Below are positions 9,410 through 18,756 of a stretch of DNA of 64,000 bases, piece by piece. Positions within the stretch are counted from its first letter, which is position 1. Every line of letters begins with the position of its first letter. The notes beneath the pieces are model-generated. The model ran no database searches. It had not been told where the DNA came from and saw only the letters and a list, made by a program, of their open reading frames with translations. The stretch is from assembly GCF_007747215.1 (NCBI RefSeq), contig NZ_CP036273.1, forward strand, positions 6,990,322 through 7,054,321, written 5' to 3'. The position numbers and the translations under genes are program-made. This DNA is from Urbifossiella limnaea (lineage in GTDB: Bacteria; Planctomycetota; Planctomycetia; Gemmatales; Gemmataceae).

Positions 9410-10408
9410 TCAGTTCGGCGGGGCCGAAGGGGGCGCGGCGGCCCGGAAGATCGGGTAGCGCTCGCCGCACTTCTTGCACTGCGCCGTCTTCCCCTCGGCC
9501 GCGCCCGGCGCCGTCGCCCGCTTGCCGCAGCGGGGACACGCGATCGCAATCGGGGTGGGGTCCTGACGACCCCGGGGCCGTTCGCCCGCGGGGTCGGGCC
9601 CGGGCGCGACGCCGAGCGAGACGCCGACGCTGTCGAACGCGTCCCACACTCCGGGGCGGGAGAGCGCGAACACGACCCACGCGGCGAGCGGGATCCCGAC
9701 CTGCGTCAAGACGAGGATGGCGCACGCCCCGAGGACCGCGATGCGGACGGAGAGGGTTCGCAGGCAAAACCCGGCGAACAGGAAGAACAGGCCGGCGAGG
9801 GCCGGGAACACGCCGAAGCAGATCGGCTCGAACAGGTTCCCGCCTCGCAGCCAGACGGCGACCGGGAGGGCGACCACCGCCGCCCAGGTGAGGCCGGCCG
9901 CGGCGTACAGGCCGTAGGCCGGCCAGCGGACGGCCCGGAGCATCCGGGCCTGGTCCGCGGTCGGGGTCGGGTCGCACGGCGCGGTGCGCGTCTGCCACCA
10001 GTGCCGGGCGTCGGCCGCCGAACGCTCGAGGTCGAGGCGGCGGCGGGCCGCCGCACGCTCGCACAGGAGGAGCGGGGCGAGGTGCCCGCGGTCGATGCCG
10101 CCCGCGTGCCGGCCGAGGTCGGGGACCGCGTCGGCCGGCACGCCCGCCATGAGGAGCCCGATCTCCCGGTATGCGGCCCCCGTCTCGTCGGCCCGGGCGG
10201 CCGCCACCTGGGCGACGGTCCGCAGTTGGGAGCGGCACGCCGCCACCTCGGTCGGCACCCACAAGTACCCTCCCCCGTCGGGGATCTGGACGCCCCCGCA
10301 CCTGCACCTGGGCGCCTCGCAACGGCCCTCGCCCGGGGCGGGTGGGTCGGACTCGAAGAACGCGGCGGGGGGAGCGGCGGGTGGGCGGGCGGTCACACGA
10401 TCGCTCAC
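9410..10408 (-). CDS. Zinc-ribbon multi-pass membrane protein
   Basis: From the GTG at 10408 this is a 332-residue protein. A short N-terminal cluster (Cys30, Cys35, Cys37, then Gly-Gly) may bind metal. A helical, charged segment (about 60-150) follows, then three or four hydrophobic membrane spans (about 165-265), and a C-terminal zinc ribbon with CPRCGKRA and CKKCGERYP. It is the first gene of the minus-strand operon, 62 bases upstream of the FHA-kinase, and could be its membrane anchor, sensor or substrate. The frame is open further upstream to 10555, but that stretch does not look coding. The start is uncertain: no strong ribosome binding site is visible. Confidence 0.65.
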   Translation of the reverse strand: MSDRVTARPPAAPPAAFFESDPPAPGEGRCEAPRCRCGGVQIPDGGGYLWVPTEVAACRSQLRTVAQVAAARADETGAAYREIGLLMAGVPADAVPDLGRHAGGIDRGHLAPLLLCERAAARRRLDLERSAADARHWWQTRTAPCDPTPTADQARMLRAVRWPAYGLYAAAGLTWAAVVALPVAVWLRGGNLFEPICFGVFPALAGLFFLFAGFCLRTLSVRIAVLGACAILVLTQVGIPLAAWVVFALSRPGVWDAFDSVGVSLGVAPGPDPAGERPRGRQDPTPIAIACPRCGKRATAPGAAEGKTAQCKKCGERYPIFRAAAPPSAPPN

Positions 10409-11165
10409 AGGAGACAAAGGGTAACAAGACCCGACGGTGGCCGGCGCCCACGGGAAGGGGCTACGGGCTGGATTAGTCACCCGCCGGTCGCCGGCTAGGT
10501 CTGACGCAGGCTGTGCAGACCAGTCGAACTGCGACACGGGCGCCCGCCGCCGCACCCAGCGGTCGTGCCGGACCGTGCCCCGGGTCGGCCGCCGGCACCG
10601 CCCGGATCGCCGGCTCCGGCTCCGTTGGCCCGCGAGGCCTTCACCAGCACCCGCGTCGGCGCAGCCCGCGAGGTTATAGCCGCCGTGGCCAGCACCTACA
10701 GCCCCCCGGCCAGGTCGCCAAGCGATCGCCCGCGCTGGGCCACTCCACCGCCCCCGGATTTCAGCGCAAGGAGCCGTCTCAACGCCTGGAGTCGGCGTCT
10801 CCGTCGCGGAGAAAGCCGGCCAACGACGACTCGCCGGTACCGCCTGCCCTTCCGCCGCGACACGTCGTGCGATTTTTCATGTCCGGTTTTCCGGGCGAAT
10901 CTCGATTGACTCCTCGCAGCTCCTGGGAGGCACCCGCTGAGGACAGGCGAGACGGAGAACGACTGATAGCGGCTTGGCCACTCCGCCGCCCGTTCCGTCA
11001 CAATCCGGACATTCCGCACAACCGGTCATTGACAACCATTTCTTGCCAGGTGAGAATCCATCCCCAATCACGGTATGCCTTCGGCACGTACACACACCGA
11101 ATCTGGCGTGCGCGCGTGTCAGTTTGTCATCCGGACACGACTCTTCTGAGCCAGGGATCGCCCCC
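10409..11165. other. Divergent intergenic region between kinase operon and toxin gene
   Basis: These 757 bases separate two divergent transcription units. The toxin reading frame is open upstream to 10974, but the N-terminal LEDR motif lies at the expected distance from the ATG at 11166, so the upstream part is treated as non-coding. A possible sigma-70-like promoter is listed separately. No RNA gene or other repeat was recognised. Confidence 0.5.
11029..11057 (+). promoter_or_regulatory. Possible sigma-70-like promoter for the toxin gene
   Basis: TTGACA at 11029-11034 is a perfect -35 hexamer. After a 17-base spacer, GAGAAT at 11052-11057 matches four of six bases of TATAAT. It sits about 110 bases upstream of the chosen toxin start, in a locally AT-richer stretch. 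Confidence 0.35.
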
Positions 11166-14100
11166 ATGCCTCTCCCCACTCGCTACACCCGGTTCGCGCG
11201 TCTCCTCGCCCTCCGCGAGTGGGTCGCCACCCGTCTCACCCGCCGTTCCCAGCCCGCCCCCCGCCCCCGCCTCGGAGTCGAGGGGCTGGAGGACCGCGTC
11301 GTGCCCACCGGGCGGCCCCTGCCGTACCCCGTCCTCTACGCCGGGACCGGTGAAGGCCCGCCACCAATCGTCCGGGCCTTCGACGCGATCACTGGGGCGC
11401 TGACGTTCGAGCGGTTGGTCGCCGACCCGGGGTTCGCCGGCGGGGTCCGGGTGGCCACCGCCGACTTCACGGCCGACGGCTTTCCGGACGTGGTGACCGC
11501 CCTCGGACCGGGTGGGGCGCCGCGGGTGCAAGTGCTAGATGGGAAGACCGGCGACCCCATCCCCGGGCCGCTCGGCGACCTGACTGCCTACGTCCCGTGG
11601 TTCCATGGCGGCGTGTCGGTTGCCGCCGCCGACGTGGACGCCGACGGCGTGCCCGACCTGATCACTGCCGCCGGGGCCGGGGGCGGCCCCCACGTCCGCG
11701 TCTTCAGAGGGGCCGACGGCCGCCAACTCGCCTCCTTCTTCGCCTTCGAGCCGGACTTCGCCGGCGGGGTGTCGATCGCCGCCGCCGACCTCACCGGGGA
11801 CGGGCGGGCCGACCTGGTCGTCGGGGCCGGCCCGGGCGGCGGCCCGCGGGTCCGGGTCCTCGACCTGGCCACGGGCCGACCGGCCCCCGGCCCGCTCGGC
11901 GACTTCTTCGCCTTCGACGCGGCCGGGCGGGCGGGGGTGGCGGTCGGGGCCGACTGGAAGGCCGGGGATGTGGACGCCGACGGCACGCCGGACCTGGTCG
12001 TCGGGTCCGGGCCGGGAATCGCCGGCGAGGTGAAGGTGTTCAGCGGGCGGACCGGGGCCTCACTCGGTGCGTTCTCCCCGTTCGGCCCGGGGATGACGGC
12101 CGGGGTCCGGGTGGCGTTGTGCTACGCCGACGACGACGAGTTCGCCGACGTGGTGGCGGCGACCGGGCCGGGGCGGACGCCGGCCGAGGTGCGGGTGTTC
12201 CACGGGGCCACCGGCGTGGCGGCCGCCCTCCCGACGGCGGCCTTCCTGCCGTTCGGGCCGGGGGCGGCCGGGGGCGTGAACCTGGCCGCCAGTAACGACC
12301 CGGTCGTGCCGAGCATGTCACAGCCGACGATCTCCCCCGGTGCCCCCGCGGCCGGGGCGCCGGTCACGATCACCGTCACCCTGTCCCCGGCGAGCGGCCA
12401 GCCGGCCCCGACCGGCGCGGTCACGTTTACCGCCGTCCCGGCCCTGGGGGGCGCCCCGGTCGTCCTCGGGTCGGGGGTCCCCCTCACCCCGTACGGCGAC
12501 GGCTCCCTGGCCACCCTGACCGCGACCGCCCCGGCTGCCGGGGCGTACTCGGTGACCGCGGCGTACGGCGGCGACGTCGTGTACTCAAACCTGACCACGG
12601 CCGGGTGGCTGATGGTGTCCGGGGGGACCTCTCCACCCCCGCCGCCCCCGCCCCCGCCGGGCGGCACCTCCCCGCCGCCGGCCGCGGCCGGCATCCACGT
12701 CGAGGCGGACGCCGACCCGGTGGTGAAGGGCGAGCCGGTGTGGTTCACCCTCACGTCGGACGACACGGTTCCCGACTACACGGCGGTCGAGTGGGACTTC
12801 GACTACCAGTACGGCACTTTTACGGTCGACGCGACCGGGCCCGACCCCGAGGCGGAGACTGCTTTCACCACCGCCGGGGCGCGGACGGTGGCCGCCCGCC
12901 TGGTCCTGGTCGCGGGCGCCCCGCAGGTGTACAGCCTGGCCGTTAACGTCCGATACCCGGCCCCGGTCGTGACCGTCCCCGAAGAGCCGGTGACCACAAC
13001 CGCCATGCTGCCCACCCCGATGGCCGTGGAGGTGGACGCCGAGCGGCCGATCGATCACCTGGACTGGTACGTCAGCTTCGAGGGCGAGGAAGAGTGGCTC
13101 GACCCGAGCGTCCACGAGGCGCCGGAGCACTACGTGTTCCCGTGGTACGGCGACTGGTCCGTCCGGGTGGTGGCCACGGACGTGGACGGGAACGTCGGGG
13201 AGAACTGGTTCGCGGTCACGGCCGACGACTTCACCCCGGTCGAGGAGGTGTCCCCGGTGCCGACCGTGGCCGAGGGCACGCCGTCGGTGTTCACGATCCG
13301 CGAGGTGGACCCGGACACGTGGGACACGCTGACGGTGTACGCCGACTGGGGCGAGGGGAAGGGCTTCGAGCAGGTGGACCCGGACACGTTCACCGTGGAC
13401 ACCGCCACCGATACGATCAGCTTTCCCCACACCTACGCCAAGGACGGGACGTTCACGGCCGTCCTCCGGGTGGAGAACGACAGCGGCACCCACACCGACG
13501 TGTCGGCGGCGGCGACGGTGACGAACGTGTGGCCGTCGTGGGCGATCAACGCGGGCACCCAGATCGCCCACAAGGCGACCTCGAACCAGGACGTGTGGGC
13601 CATCCGGCCGGGCCAAACGCTGCTGTTCGACGACGTGCGGGCGGCCGGGCGGCGGGTGTGGAACCGGCAGCCCGTCGGGGTGCCGTCCACGGCCACCCCG
13701 TGGACGGCCAACCCGCCCACCCCGGGCGTGGACTACACGCCCGCGCCGCCCGAGTCGGCCATGACCGACGCGCTGGACGTCAAATACCACTGGAGAATCA
13801 GCCTCGACTCGTCGTCCCACGTGACCGGCGAACTGCCGCAGGGCTCCCAACTGGACGAGGAGATTGTCACGCAGACGCCCTACCTTTCGCTCCCGTACTA
13901 CCGGGCCGGGGTGATTTACCACGTGCAGGCGTGGGCGACGGACAGCGGCGCCCGCCCGGCCGCGGCCGACGCCGAACCCGGCCTGGCGCCGGTCCTCCCG
14001 CCGGGCACGCCCCCGCCGCCCGCGCCCGATCGGGGGTCAGCCCCCCAGCGGCGGGAATTCCTAAAGGTGATCGTGGACGACCCGGCCGGGTACGCCAACC

Positions 14101-17100
14101 CGGGCCGGGGTGGGATGCACACCACCCACGGCACGTCCGGCGGAACCTGGATCACGGACCAGGTGTACGGCACGCTGTCGGTCCTCAACACCGACGGCAG
14201 CCTGATGAACGACCCGGACGTGTACGCGCGGTACTCGATGTACCTCAACCACCGGACGGCCGCGGACTACGTGCCGTGGCAAACCCTTGATGTCCGGTAC
14301 GAACTGGACGCGGCGACCAGGGAGTGGCTCGGGAACGGGGTGACGGTGCAGTACCGGGTGACCGTGGCGGTCTACGAAATCAACGGGAGCAGCATCCAGC
14401 TCAAGGCGGACGAGTGCCAGTTCCTGAGCTACACCCCGTCCAACGGGTCGGGGGAAGTGACCTTCCATCTGCCCGGCCTGCCCCCCGGGCGGCAGGCTCT
14501 GGTCCAGGTGTCGGCCGACCTACTCCGGGACGGTCAGCTGTGGAAGACCACCTCGCGGTTCGACTTCGTGCGGGACTTCCAGGGGGACTTCACGCGGGCT
14601 CAAACCCTGTACCAACCCCAGGTCGTCTACATCACCGGGGCGCCCCCGCCGGACACCGGCGGGGGGGTGCTGGACACCCTGGCCATCCTTCGCGAGCTGG
14701 CCGGCCGGTTCGGCCCGAAGGTGAACGCGCTGGTCGCCGCCTTCACGTCCCCGTCCGGGATCACGACCGCTCTCGATAACCTGAAGGACGGGTTCGTCGG
14801 GGCGATGACCGAGCTCAAGGACAAGTTGGCCAGCCCGCAGGGGCTGCTCCGGAAGTTGATGACCGCGGTCCTCGGCCCGACGGCCGTGCAGAGCCTGCAA
14901 AACATCACGGAGTGGAACTGGGACAACCTCTTGCCGGCCCTCCTCGAGTACGCCGGTCTGACCTGGGACCACGTGTACGACGTGGCCCGGCGACAGCTCG
15001 GCGCGGGTAACCTCGCCGCCCTGGAGCGGGTAGCCGGGTGGTTCGAGGGGATCGACCCGGCCGCCGGCCCGGCCGGCCTCCGGACCCTGTTCGACCGGAT
15101 CAAGAATGACCCGGTGATGGCGGGCCTGGACCTCGGCGTGTTGAACGCGGACGTCCTGCTCGACCAGGTCAAGGGGGCGATTCAGTCCAAGGTCCAGGAG
15201 GCGATGCTGCGCGCGGCCGCCCAGGCGGTGGCGAAGTTCGTGCCGGGGGCGGGGGCGTTCATCTCTCTGTACAACGCCCTGGGGTGGCTGAACGCGAACA
15301 AGGACGGCGTCCTCGCGGCCGTCGACGCCCTCCTCGACGCCCTGGCCGCGGCGGCCGTGCCGGGCAACTCCGCGGCGGTGAAGACGAAGCTGGTGGAGAT
15401 GTTCGACCTGGCGATGGACAAGGCGCTGAGCTTCGCCGGGAGCCAGCTCGGCGTCGGGAACATGGGGGAGCGGATCAAGAGCGGGCTGGCGTTCGTCCCA
15501 TCCCGGGTGGACGCCGCCCTGATCGCGGCCTTCGCCCGGGTGGCGGCGGCCGTGCCGCCGGGGACGCCGGCCCCGGGCACGGCCGCCGCCCCCGGCGGCA
15601 CGGCCGGCGGGATGTACGACGGGCGGATGGCGGCGGCGGTGACGGTGAGCGTGGACGGCAAGACCTACCACCTGTGGGTGGCCCAGGAGACGGGCCGGAC
15701 GGCCGGGGCGCGGGCGATCAAGGTGAAGCTCGTCCAGGTGTCGCCGGGCGGGAACGGGCTGGTGCTCGTTCTTGACCCGAAGATGTTCCTCGGCAAGCGC
15801 GCCCCGGCCGCGCTGAACGCGCTGGTGGCGGCCGCGGTGAAGCTCCAGAAGGACACGCTGCCGGCCCCCGGGGCGCCGCCGGCGGCGGTGCCGATGGCGA
15901 CGCTGCGCGCCCTCCAGCAGCAGGTGACGGCGGCCCTGGGGCGGGTGAAGGACGCCATCCAGGCCCACGCCTGCGTGGCCCTGGGGACGGGCTGCTTCGC
16001 CGCCGGGACGAAGCTGCTGACCCGCGCCGGGTGGCGGGCCGTTGAGGACATCCGGGCCGGGGATGAGGTGCTGGCGCAGGGCGAGTACGACCCGGCGGGC
16101 GTGGCCGAGTGGAAGGCGGTGGAGGAGACGTTCCGGCGGACGGACGTGGTGCTGCACGTCCACGCCGGCGGGCGGGTGATCCGGACGACGCCGGAGCACC
16201 CGTTCTACGTGGCCGGGGAGGGGTGGACAGCAGCGGGGGCGCTGCGCGGGGGCGACCGGCTGGCGACGCTGGGTGGGGCGTGGGTGGGTGTGGAGGAGGT
16301 GTTCGAGACTGGCGTGTACGAGGCGGTGTACAACCTGCGGGTGGCCGACCACCACACGTACTTCGTGGGGGACGACCACTGGGGCTTCGCCGTCTGGGCC
16401 CACAACACCTACACCATTGATTTCCTGAGCGGGTACAAGGTCGTCGAGCAGGTGAAGAGTCAGCCCGGCATCACCGGGCAACTGACTCAAGCTCAGGAGG
16501 TTACGATCATCCAGACGATACGCGGGGAGGGGAAGTACGGAGCGATGGGCCAAGTGGAGAACAGTCGGGCGGCGGTGGTCGATCTCGTTCAGTTCGAGAT
16601 GTGGTTCGACCGCGTCAGCGCCCCAGCTAACTACACACCCGATCTCGCGGGTGTGCTCAAGGGCCACTTCAAACTGCCGTGCGTCAAGACGGCGCATGAC
16701 ATCGAAGAGAAGAACATCAAGGACTTCTCGGGTCCGCGGCCGATGGTGCCAGCCGCCCCTTCATACCCGGCGGTCGAAATCACCAAGTGGAAGGGACTGA
16801 TCTACTCCTCGACGTGGACCTCGCCGTGGTCGACGGCGGTCAACATCCCGGTCCGACACGGTCTCTCGGACGCCGACGCTCTGAACAGGGGATATGTCGC
16901 CGCCCGTGCCACCTTCAATGGCGATGTCCATGGGCATCACATCGTGTTCAAGGAAGGGGCAGACGCGGGGCCAACGACAGAACGGCAGGCATCGAAGCCA
17001 GTCGCTGCGGAGGCCCGGGACATACTGCTCTACTACGGCATCAACCCGTACTGGGATAAGGAGAACCTCGCGTACGCGCCCGCCCACAGGCACTGGTTGG

Positions 17101-17243
17101 CGTCGATCGAGGACATCCGTGACCGACTCAAGGCAGCGTACCTACAGCACGGTTCGAGGGGGGACATCGTCACCATCCTCCAAGACGTGGCACAACGGTA
17201 CATCAACGAGAGCCTCCGCGGCATGAGGAACTACGTCCCATGA
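11166..17243 (+). CDS. Giant secreted polymorphic toxin: LEDR N-terminus, FG-GAP repeats, HINT domain, HHI nuclease-like tip
   Basis: This is a 2025-residue protein. The N-terminus has the GVEGLEDRVVPT motif found on large planctomycete exported proteins. FG-GAP/VCBS-like repeats fill about 90-378 (for example DVDADGVPDLI). An Ig-like region (about 385-480), a proline-run linker (about 491-505), PKD-like segments (to about 790) and a long helical region follow. A HINT domain runs from Cys1610 (TGCFAAGTKLL) to His1746-Asn1747, the pretoxin processing module of polymorphic toxins. The 278-residue tip contains HGHHIVFKEG (His1924-His1925) and later ENLAYAPAHRHW, resembling the AHH/HNH-type nuclease toxins. 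The stop overlaps the start of the ankyrin-SUFU gene. Processing after Asn1747 would release the tip. Nuclease activity is inferred, not shown. Confidence 0.85.
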   Translation: MPLPTRYTRFARLLALREWVATRLTRRSQPAPRPRLGVEGLEDRVVPTGRPLPYPVLYAGTGEGPPPIVRAFDAITGALTFERLVADPGFAGGVRVATADFTADGFPDVVTALGPGGAPRVQVLDGKTGDPIPGPLGDLTAYVPWFHGGVSVAAADVDADGVPDLITAAGAGGGPHVRVFRGADGRQLASFFAFEPDFAGGVSIAAADLTGDGRADLVVGAGPGGGPRVRVLDLATGRPAPGPLGDFFAFDAAGRAGVAVGADWKAGDVDADGTPDLVVGSGPGIAGEVKVFSGRTGASLGAFSPFGPGMTAGVRVALCYADDDEFADVVAATGPGRTPAEVRVFHGATGVAAALPTAAFLPFGPGAAGGVNLAASNDPVVPSMSQPTISPGAPAAGAPVTITVTLSPASGQPAPTGAVTFTAVPALGGAPVVLGSGVPLTPYGDGSLATLTATAPAAGAYSVTAAYGGDVVYSNLTTAGWLMVSGGTSPPPPPPPPPGGTSPPPAAAGIHVEADADPVVKGEPVWFTLTSDDTVPDYTAVEWDFDYQYGTFTVDATGPDPEAETAFTTAGARTVAARLVLVAGAPQVYSLAVNVRYPAPVVTVPEEPVTTTAMLPTPMAVEVDAERPIDHLDWYVSFEGEEEWLDPSVHEAPEHYVFPWYGDWSVRVVATDVDGNVGENWFAVTADDFTPVEEVSPVPTVAEGTPSVFTIREVDPDTWDTLTVYADWGEGKGFEQVDPDTFTVDTATDTISFPHTYAKDGTFTAVLRVENDSGTHTDVSAAATVTNVWPSWAINAGTQIAHKATSNQDVWAIRPGQTLLFDDVRAAGRRVWNRQPVGVPSTATPWTANPPTPGVDYTPAPPESAMTDALDVKYHWRISLDSSSHVTGELPQGSQLDEEIVTQTPYLSLPYYRAGVIYHVQAWATDSGARPAAADAEPGLAPVLPPGTPPPPAPDRGSAPQRREFLKVIVDDPAGYANPGRGGMHTTHGTSGGTWITDQVYGTLSVLNTDGSLMNDPDVYARYSMYLNHRTAADYVPWQTLDVRYELDAATREWLGNGVTVQYRVTVAVYEINGSSIQLKADECQFLSYTPSNGSGEVTFHLPGLPPGRQALVQVSADLLRDGQLWKTTSRFDFVRDFQGDFTRAQTLYQPQVVYITGAPPPDTGGGVLDTLAILRELAGRFGPKVNALVAAFTSPSGITTALDNLKDGFVGAMTELKDKLASPQGLLRKLMTAVLGPTAVQSLQNITEWNWDNLLPALLEYAGLTWDHVYDVARRQLGAGNLAALERVAGWFEGIDPAAGPAGLRTLFDRIKNDPVMAGLDLGVLNADVLLDQVKGAIQSKVQEAMLRAAAQAVAKFVPGAGAFISLYNALGWLNANKDGVLAAVDALLDALAAAAVPGNSAAVKTKLVEMFDLAMDKALSFAGSQLGVGNMGERIKSGLAFVPSRVDAALIAAFARVAAAVPPGTPAPGTAAAPGGTAGGMYDGRMAAAVTVSVDGKTYHLWVAQETGRTAGARAIKVKLVQVSPGGNGLVLVLDPKMFLGKRAPAALNALVAAAVKLQKDTLPAPGAPPAAVPMATLRALQQQVTAALGRVKDAIQAHACVALGTGCFAAGTKLLTRAGWRAVEDIRAGDEVLAQGEYDPAGVAEWKAVEETFRRTDVVLHVHAGGRVIRTTPEHPFYVAGEGWTAAGALRGGDRLATLGGAWVGVEEVFETGVYEAVYNLRVADHHTYFVGDDHWGFAVWAHNTYTIDFLSGYKVVEQVKSQPGITGQLTQAQEVTIIQTIRGEGKYGAMGQVENSRAAVVDLVQFEMWFDRVSAPANYTPDLAGVLKGHFKLPCVKTAHDIEEKNIKDFSGPRPMVPAAPSYPAVEITKWKGLIYSSTWTSPWSTAVNIPVRHGLSDADALNRGYVAARATFNGDVHGHHIVFKEGADAGPTTERQASKPVAAEARDILLYYGINPYWDKENLAYAPAHRHWLASIEDIRDRLKAAYLQHGSRGDIVTILQDVAQRYINESLRGMRNYVP

Positions 17244-18370
17244 CGACCGAGCAAGATCTGTTGATCTGGTTCGGCGGGTTCCGCCGGACGAACGACCTGG
17301 AGGGTATTGCCCGTCTACTCGACGACCACCCCGAGATGGTGACATCGCCCCAGTGCGCCTCCACGATGATTCACTCCGCCGCACGGGATGGCAACACGGC
17401 ACTCGTCGCATTGCTGGTCGGGCGGGGCGTGGATGTCAACATGCCTGACGACCCGCAGACGCCTGACCGGCCGATCGGAACGGCTAGTCGGTGCAACCGC
17501 CTCGACACCGTCCGTTGGCTCCTTGAGCACGGATCGGATGTCAACTACGGGTGGGACGGAGATTTCGACACGTGTGTTCCGCTGTCGGCGGCCATCTATT
17601 TGGGGAACTTCGAGATGGTGCGCCTTTTGGTTGAGGCCGGGGCGTACCTGAACGTTCTCGACCGGACCAACCGGACCCCCTTGGGGTGGGCCGGCGGCCA
17701 GCCGGAGATCGCCGCCTACCTACGGTCGAAGGGTGCGCTGGAGCCACACGAGGTGCCGGGGTACGTCCCCCGGCCACTACCCGACCCGATACCAGAGCAT
17801 ATCGACCGGGCCGTCGGCCCGGTCCGGCCGAACTCCTGGCTCCCGATCGTCCCCGATGACGCCAACCCGGTCCCGGTCCGCGCGGCCGACGGGGACGGCG
17901 TGGTCTGCCTGTTCACCGCCGGCATGTCGGCCCGCCCCCAGCCCCCCGGCCCCGGCGACGGGTACGACCGCGCCGAACTCGCGTGCTTCCTCGCCGGCTG
18001 GCCCGACGACCCGGCCGACTGGACCGACGCGCACCTGTGGCCCGTCCACTGGCTCCGCCGGCTGGCCGCCTACCCGTGGCAGACCGGCGTCGGGTACGGC
18101 GGCCCGGTCGCCGTCGTCGCCAACGGCGACCCGCCCGCCCCCCTCGGCCCCGGCACGGCGCTGACGTGCTGGCTGCTCCTGGCCGACAAGGCACCGCTGG
18201 AGCGGGCGTACCTGGCCGACGGCACCGAGGTCGTGTTCTACACCGCCGTCCCGATCCACACGGCCGAGCGCAACTACGAGCGGGCCCACGGGACCGAGGC
18301 GCTGCTGGAGCGCTTCGCCGATGCGGGCGTGCCGGACCACATCGACCCCGCCCGGCCGAGCGTCGTCTGA
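17240..18370 (+). CDS. Ankyrin-SUFU protein, likely immunity protein for the upstream toxin
   Basis: This is a 376-residue protein. Residues about 10-175 form ankyrin-type repeats (MIHSAARDGNTALVALLVGR, then TVRWLLEHGSDVNYG, then MVRLLVEAGAYLNV). Residues about 195-376 match the SUFU fold: DRAELACFLAGWP, WLRRLAAYPW, and EVVFYTAVPIHTAERNY with GTEALLERF. Ankyrin and SUFU families are both established immunity-protein types in polymorphic toxin loci (Aravind and colleagues). The ATG overlaps the toxin TGA by 4 bases (ATGA), giving coupled expression as expected of an immunity gene. It has no signal peptide, consistent with cytoplasmic protection. Having both folds in one protein is less usual. 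Base composition changes between the ankyrin and SUFU halves. Confidence 0.82.
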   Translation: MTTEQDLLIWFGGFRRTNDLEGIARLLDDHPEMVTSPQCASTMIHSAARDGNTALVALLVGRGVDVNMPDDPQTPDRPIGTASRCNRLDTVRWLLEHGSDVNYGWDGDFDTCVPLSAAIYLGNFEMVRLLVEAGAYLNVLDRTNRTPLGWAGGQPEIAAYLRSKGALEPHEVPGYVPRPLPDPIPEHIDRAVGPVRPNSWLPIVPDDANPVPVRAADGDGVVCLFTAGMSARPQPPGPGDGYDRAELACFLAGWPDDPADWTDAHLWPVHWLRRLAAYPWQTGVGYGGPVAVVANGDPPAPLGPGTALTCWLLLADKAPLERAYLADGTEVVFYTAVPIHTAERNYERAHGTEALLERFADAGVPDHIDPARPSVV

Positions 18371-18756
18371 CCGCGGGTGGACCGGGCGGACGGTGGTGGA
18401 GGACACGACCCCGCGGACGGACGCCGTGTGCAATCCGGCTCTCGCGGAAAAACGCGGAGTTCGCAACCTGTTCGCCCCACACCCCTCACCGATACCAACG
18501 AACTCCTATTCTCTCGCCCCCGCACGACCACGAGAGAATTCGCAACCCCTTCCGCCGCAACCACACCCGCCGAAATCTCGCGCCGATCTCGCGCGCGAGC
18601 CCCCTCGGAGCGCCGGTTGTAACCTGTTCTTCCAGAGGAGCTCTCTCACTCGCTACGGCCACACCGCTTAGGTGTCCGCCTCACGTGAGGCGTGCGGCCG
18701 GAACAGCTCGGGTTTACGGAACGTCGTTCCGTAAACCCCCGTTCCGGGGGTCCCGC
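18371..18756. other. Gene-free spacer downstream of the immunity gene
   Basis: These 386 bases hold no convincing gene. The stretch has lower GC content than the flanking genes and ends in a palindrome (18710-18738) followed at once by a ccccc-gttc-ggggg hairpin. It borders the integrase remnant and could be an old insertion junction; no direct repeat marking an attachment site was found by eye. Confidence 0.4.
18710..18738. repeat. 13-base perfect inverted repeat, 3-base loop
   Basis: The arms 18710-18722 (gggtttacggaac) and 18726-18738 are exact reverse complements around gtc. It lies 19 bases upstream of the ATG of the integrase remnant, so it may be an operator, recombination site or terminator. 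No T-run follows, which weakens a terminator reading. Confidence 0.6.

Noticed and set aside
10974-11165. 64-codon upstream extension of the toxin gene
   Set aside because: The residues show no signal or domain, and the LEDR motif sits at the normal distance from the ATG at 11166.
12585-16697. Long minus-strand frames opposite the toxin gene
   Set aside because: Histidine/arginine-rich shadows of the well-supported plus-strand domains.
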